This document shows, piece after piece, positions 7,260-9,345 of a stretch of DNA of 9,345 nt; the first letter of the stretch is position 1, and the number at the start of each line of letters is the position of its first letter. A program made the translations under genes and the position numbers. Source of the DNA: Sphingomonas sanxanigenens (GTDB lineage: Bacteria > Pseudomonadota > Alphaproteobacteria > Sphingomonadales > Sphingomonadaceae); contig QFNN01000114.1 in NCBI GenBank assembly GCA_003240855.1, forward strand, positions 1 through 9,345. Reading direction: 5' to 3'. The notes beneath the pieces were generated by a model. That model saw only the letters and a list, made by a program, of their open reading frames with translations. It searched no databases and was not told where the DNA came from.

Positions 7260-7730
7260 TTACCAACGGTAGTGGCTGAACGCGCGGTTCGCTTCCGCCA
7301 TGCGGTGCGTGTCCTCGCGCTTCTTCACCGCATTGCCGCGGTTGGCCGAGGCGTCGAGCAGCTCGCCCGACAGACGCGCGGCCATGGTGTGCTCGCTGCG
7401 CGCGCGGGCCGCACTGATCAGCCAGCGGATCGCGAGAGCCTGCGAACGCTCCGGACGGACCTCGACGGGAACCTGATAGGTCGCACCGCCGACGCGGCGG
7501 CTGCGGACCTCGATGCCCGGCTTCACATTGTTCAGCGCGTCATGGAACACCTGAAGGGGATCCTTCTTGGCGCGGGTCTCGACGGTTTCGAGAGCGCCAT
7601 AGACGATGCCTTCGGCGACGGCTTTCTTGCCGTCCAGCATCACGCTGTTCATGAACTTGGAAAGGACGATATCCCCGAACTTGGGATCAGGGAGGATTTC
7701 CCGCTTTTCGGGACGACGACGACGAGCCAT
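7260..7730 (-). CDS. rpsG: 30S ribosomal protein S7
   Basis: S7 nucleates assembly of the 30S head by binding the 3' domain of 16S rRNA, and it contacts the E-site tRNA. In E. coli it also represses the str operon. The 156-residue protein is full length, starting MARRRRPEKREILPDPKFGD, with the core KFMNSVMLDGKKAVAEGIVYGALE, the RRVGGATYQVPVEVRPERSQALAIRWL helix-loop region and the C-terminal NRGNAVKKREDTHRMAEANRAFSHYRW. A GAAGGA ribosome binding site lies 9 nt before the ATG. The gap to rpsL is only 15 nt, whereas in E. coli the S7 target sits in a gap of roughly 100 nt, so any autoregulation must use a different site. Confidence 0.98.
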   Translation of the reverse strand: MARRRRPEKREILPDPKFGDIVLSKFMNSVMLDGKKAVAEGIVYGALETVETRAKKDPLQVFHDALNNVKPGIEVRSRRVGGATYQVPVEVRPERSQALAIRWLISAARARSEHTMAARLSGELLDASANRGNAVKKREDTHRMAEANRAFSHYRW

Positions 7731-7745
7731 TTCAGCTTATCCTTC

Positions 7746-8117
7746 TTACTTCGGACGCTTCGCGCCGTACTTGGAACGGCTCTGCTTGCGATCCTTGACG
7801 CCCTGCGTGTCGAGCACGCCGCGGAGAACATGGTAACGGACGCCGGGAAGGTCGCGAACGCGGCCGCCACGGATCAGCACCACCGAGTGCTCCTGCAGGT
7901 TGTGCCCCTCGCCGGGGATGTAGCTGATGACTTCGCGCTGGTTGGTCAGGCGGACCTTCGCAACCTTGCGGAGAGCCGAGTTCGGCTTCTTCGGAGTCGT
8001 CGTGTAAACGCGGGTGCAAACGCCGCGCTTCTGCGGGTTCGCCTCCATCGCAGGGACCTTGGATTTGGTCTTCTGCGCTTCGCGGCCCTTGCGGACCAAC
8101 TGATTGATCGTCGGCAT
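7746..8117 (-). CDS. rpsL: 30S ribosomal protein S12, Arg88 form
   Basis: S12 lies at the decoding centre and affects accuracy and streptomycin response. From the ATG at 8117 it has 123 residues, starting MPTINQLVRKGREAQK, the standard family beginning. The frame stays open upstream, but the extra residues do not resemble S12, and a GGTGAAGG ribosome binding site lies 4 nt before the chosen ATG. The loop TTPKKPNSALRK has the wild-type lysine at 43. The second loop reads GGRVRDLPGVRYH: position 88 is Arg (CGC, 7854-7856) instead of the usual Lys, a change known to give streptomycin resistance in E. coli and mycobacteria. Asp89, the residue methylthiolated by RimO, is kept. It is the first gene of the str operon, behind a clear promoter. 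Confidence 0.98.
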   Translation of the reverse strand: MPTINQLVRKGREAQKTKSKVPAMEANPQKRGVCTRVYTTTPKKPNSALRKVAKVRLTNQREVISYIPGEGHNLQEHSVVLIRGGRVRDLPGVRYHVLRGVLDTQGVKDRKQSRSKYGAKRPK

Positions 8118-8139
8118 GAAGCCTTCACCTTTTTCGTTA

Positions 8140-8152
8140 CCAGATGATCTGG
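8140..8152 (-). repeat. Perfect dyad in the rpsL leader
   Basis: CCAGAT-C-ATCTGG is a perfect 13-nt inverted repeat centred on one base, 22 nt before the rpsL ATG and just upstream of its ribosome binding site. As RNA it would form only a 4-bp hairpin with a 5-nt loop. As DNA it could be an operator half-site pair. Function unknown. Confidence 0.35.
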
Positions 8153-8246
8153 CGGTTACTTTGCCGGAGCCCGAATCGAACCAACACAAAAGAGCCACGG
8201 CGGCGCTCGGCCCCCTTGGCCCTGACATGCTTCCAGCAATGTTCAA

Positions 8247-8280
8247 GCTCGCCCACCGACTCCCTGGGGGGTCCGCGAGC
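8247..8280 (-). promoter_or_regulatory. 5' stem-loop of the predicted rpsL leader
   Basis: GCTCGC and GCGAGC form a perfect 6-bp stem at the very start of the predicted str transcript, and the enclosed segment can partly pair further (GACCCCC with GGGAGTC, one mismatch). It starts about 2 nt from the predicted transcription start. A 5' hairpin can stabilise mRNA or serve as a regulatory site. Between it and rpsL lies only a small GGCC hairpin (8209-8221) and the dyad at 8140-8152. Confidence 0.4.
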
Positions 8281-8288
8281 GATGGCGG

Positions 8289-8317
8289 CCTATAGCTTTG
8301 GAGTCGCGCGGGGTCAA
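8289..8317 (-). promoter_or_regulatory. Sigma-70-type promoter of the str operon
   Basis: A -35 TTGACC (8317-8312, five of six consensus bases) and a -10 TATAGG (8294-8289, four of six) are spaced by exactly 17 nt and match the TTGAC-N17-CTATA style seen for alphaproteobacterial housekeeping promoters. Transcription would start near 8282, giving an rpsL leader of about 165 nt. No better promoter was found between rpsL and the divergent gene. Confidence 0.75.
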
Positions 8318-8411
8318 CGGGCAGGCGAAGCGGTGGCGCGGCGGCACGCCTTACACTACGCATAAGCTGGTCCGCTACAAGGCTCGCGGGCATTTGGGGG
8401 CGAGGACTTTG

Positions 8412-9329
8412 ATGGCTGAGCGGTCGATTGCGACGCGATTGGGTATTTCGGCGCTCAACATCCTGGGCCCCGGCCTTGGCCTGTTAAGGGTCGGTGAGGC
8501 GCGGCGCGGATTCGCGTTTCTCGCAGCGCCTGTTTTTGTGCTTCTGGCCTTTACGCTCGCCTTCGCCCTCCTCCCGACGATGACGTTAGCAGGCGGTATC
8601 GCGGTGTCCGCCGCCGCCATCGCGATGGCGCTGGCAATCCTCGGTGGATCAGTTTGGCTGACCTGGCGCGCAAGTCGCGAACGGCCGGCCCGCCTCCCCC
8701 TCTATGCGCGCTGGTATGTGCTGGTAGTCATCATCATAATCTCCGGGCTGGCCAGCGATCTCGCGATCGAGCTCGCGCACAGCTACTACAAGCCCTTCTA
8801 TCTTCCGTCTGACAGCATGGCCCCCACCCTCAGCCGCAGCGACAAGATCATTGCGGATATGCGAGCCAGGCAGCGGCCTGCCATGGGCGCTATCGTCCTC
8901 GTTCGCACGCCCGACGCGATCTACGTCAAGCGCGTGGCGGCGCTTCCAGGCGACAGCGTCGCCATGCGTGCTGGCGTGCCGATCATCAATGGGAAGGCCG
9001 CCCTCCAGCGCAACGAAGGCAAGATAGACGTCAGCGGGTCCGACGGAATGGAATCCGGAATCCTGTTCACGGAACAATTTCCGGGTGAGGCATCACCACA
9101 TCATATCGTGAAAATCGAACAATCGGCCCTCGACGACATGCCCACAACGGTCGTTCCTGCGGGGCACATCTTCCTGCTCGGCGACAATCGCGACCGCTCT
9201 GCGGACAGCCGGGTTTCACCGGAAAATATGGGCCTCGGCATGGTGTCCGAAGCGCGCGTCATCGGCCGCCCGCTTTTCATCCATTGGAGCGCAGACCGTA
9301 GCAGGATAGGTCGCGACGTTTCTCATTGA
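8412..9329 (+). CDS. lepB: Signal peptidase I family protein (S26) with extended membrane domain
   Basis: Signal peptidase I removes signal peptides from exported proteins at the outer face of the inner membrane with a Ser/Lys dyad. From the ATG at 8412 the protein has 305 residues. A GAGGA lies 5 nt upstream, and the 38 in-frame residues further upstream look noncoding and overlap the str promoter. The catalytic Ser135 is in LPSDSMAPTL and the catalytic Lys173 in YVKRVAALPGD; GDNRDRSADSR (257-267) is the conserved box E. Three hydrophobic segments (about 33-54, 58-85 and 101-120) precede the catalytic domain, with positive charges at 25-32 and 86-100 that place the domain in the periplasm. 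An N-terminal PGLGLLRVGEARRG resembles a small membrane motif seen in TM2-like proteins. It may be a paralogue instead of the main lepB. No clear promoter was found upstream. Confidence 0.88.
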   Translation: MAERSIATRLGISALNILGPGLGLLRVGEARRGFAFLAAPVFVLLAFTLAFALLPTMTLAGGIAVSAAAIAMALAILGGSVWLTWRASRERPARLPLYARWYVLVVIIIISGLASDLAIELAHSYYKPFYLPSDSMAPTLSRSDKIIADMRARQRPAMGAIVLVRTPDAIYVKRVAALPGDSVAMRAGVPIINGKAALQRNEGKIDVSGSDGMESGILFTEQFPGEASPHHIVKIEQSALDDMPTTVVPAGHIFLLGDNRDRSADSRVSPENMGLGMVSEARVIGRPLFIHWSADRSRIGRDVSH

Positions 9330-9345
9330 TTATCCACTTTCATCG

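Noticed and set aside
8166..8185. tRNA T-loop-like GGTTCGATTC on the minus strand before rpsL
   Set aside because: Flanking bases do not form a 5-bp T stem, and no acceptor, D or anticodon arms can be built around it.
8291..8296. Plus-strand TATAGC from the palindromic CTATAG core of the str -10, as a lepB promoter
   Set aside because: No TTGAC-like -35 lies 16-18 nt upstream on the plus strand (the sequence there is GGGGTC), so bidirectional firing is not supported.
7746..8393. N-terminally extended S12 reading frame
   Set aside because: The frame is open upstream, but the extra residues do not resemble S12, they overlap the promoter, and MPTINQLVRK with a good ribosome binding site is the standard start.
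8298..8411. 38 extra N-terminal codons for the signal peptidase from a TTG
   Set aside because: The stretch overlaps the str promoter, is Arg/Gly-rich without hydrophobic pattern, and the ATG at 8412 has a well-spaced GAGGA.
9330..9338. DnaA-box-like TTATCCACT just after the signal peptidase stop
   Set aside because: A single 9-mer with one mismatch at the window edge, without AT-rich DNA or other boxes, is not evidence for an origin.

Overview
The window is a high-GC bacterial chromosome segment carrying the classic translation clusters str (rpsL, rpsG, fusA, tuf) and S10 (rpsJ, rplC, rplD, rplW, rplB, rpsS, rplV), all on the minus strand. One plus-strand gene, a signal-peptidase-I-like protein, diverges from the head of the str cluster. 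Gene order, the 396-residue EF-Tu, the 697-residue EF-G, the r-protein sequences and an arginine at S12 position 88 all suggest an alphaproteobacterium, most likely a sphingomonad. The genus cannot be fixed from the sequence alone.

Layout, read in the direction of minus-strand transcription (high to low coordinates). A good sigma-70-type promoter (TTGACC, 17 nt, TATAGG; 8289-8317) starts the str cluster, with a predicted leader of about 165 nt containing several dyads. Next come rpsL, rpsG, fusA and tuf. The gaps are 15 nt (rpsL-rpsG), 93 nt (rpsG-fusA) and 78 nt (fusA-tuf), and the last two hold stem-loops without U tracts. After tuf there is a 15-bp intrinsic terminator with a GGAA tetraloop, then rpsJ. 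A 253-nt noncoding gap separates rpsJ from rplC. It is full of inverted repeats, including a second terminator-like hairpin followed by five Us only 55 nt before rplC. From rplC onward the genes are packed with gaps of 1-4 nt or an 8-nt overlap (rplD/rplW) until rplV, which is cut by the window edge.

Functionally the minus-strand genes supply core parts of both ribosomal subunits (S12, S7, S10, S19; L3, L4, L23, L2, L22) and the two main elongation GTPases. The plus-strand gene encodes a membrane-bound serine/lysine signal peptidase with an unusually large N-terminal membrane region.

No new multi-gene system is visible; the gene content is housekeeping. The items worth a second look are regulatory or allelic: the structured rpsJ-rplC gap that looks like an internal attenuator with two possible mini-ORFs, the S12 Arg88 allele linked to streptomycin resistance, the separation of str and S10 by a strong terminator without an obvious S10 promoter, and the divergent signal peptidase.
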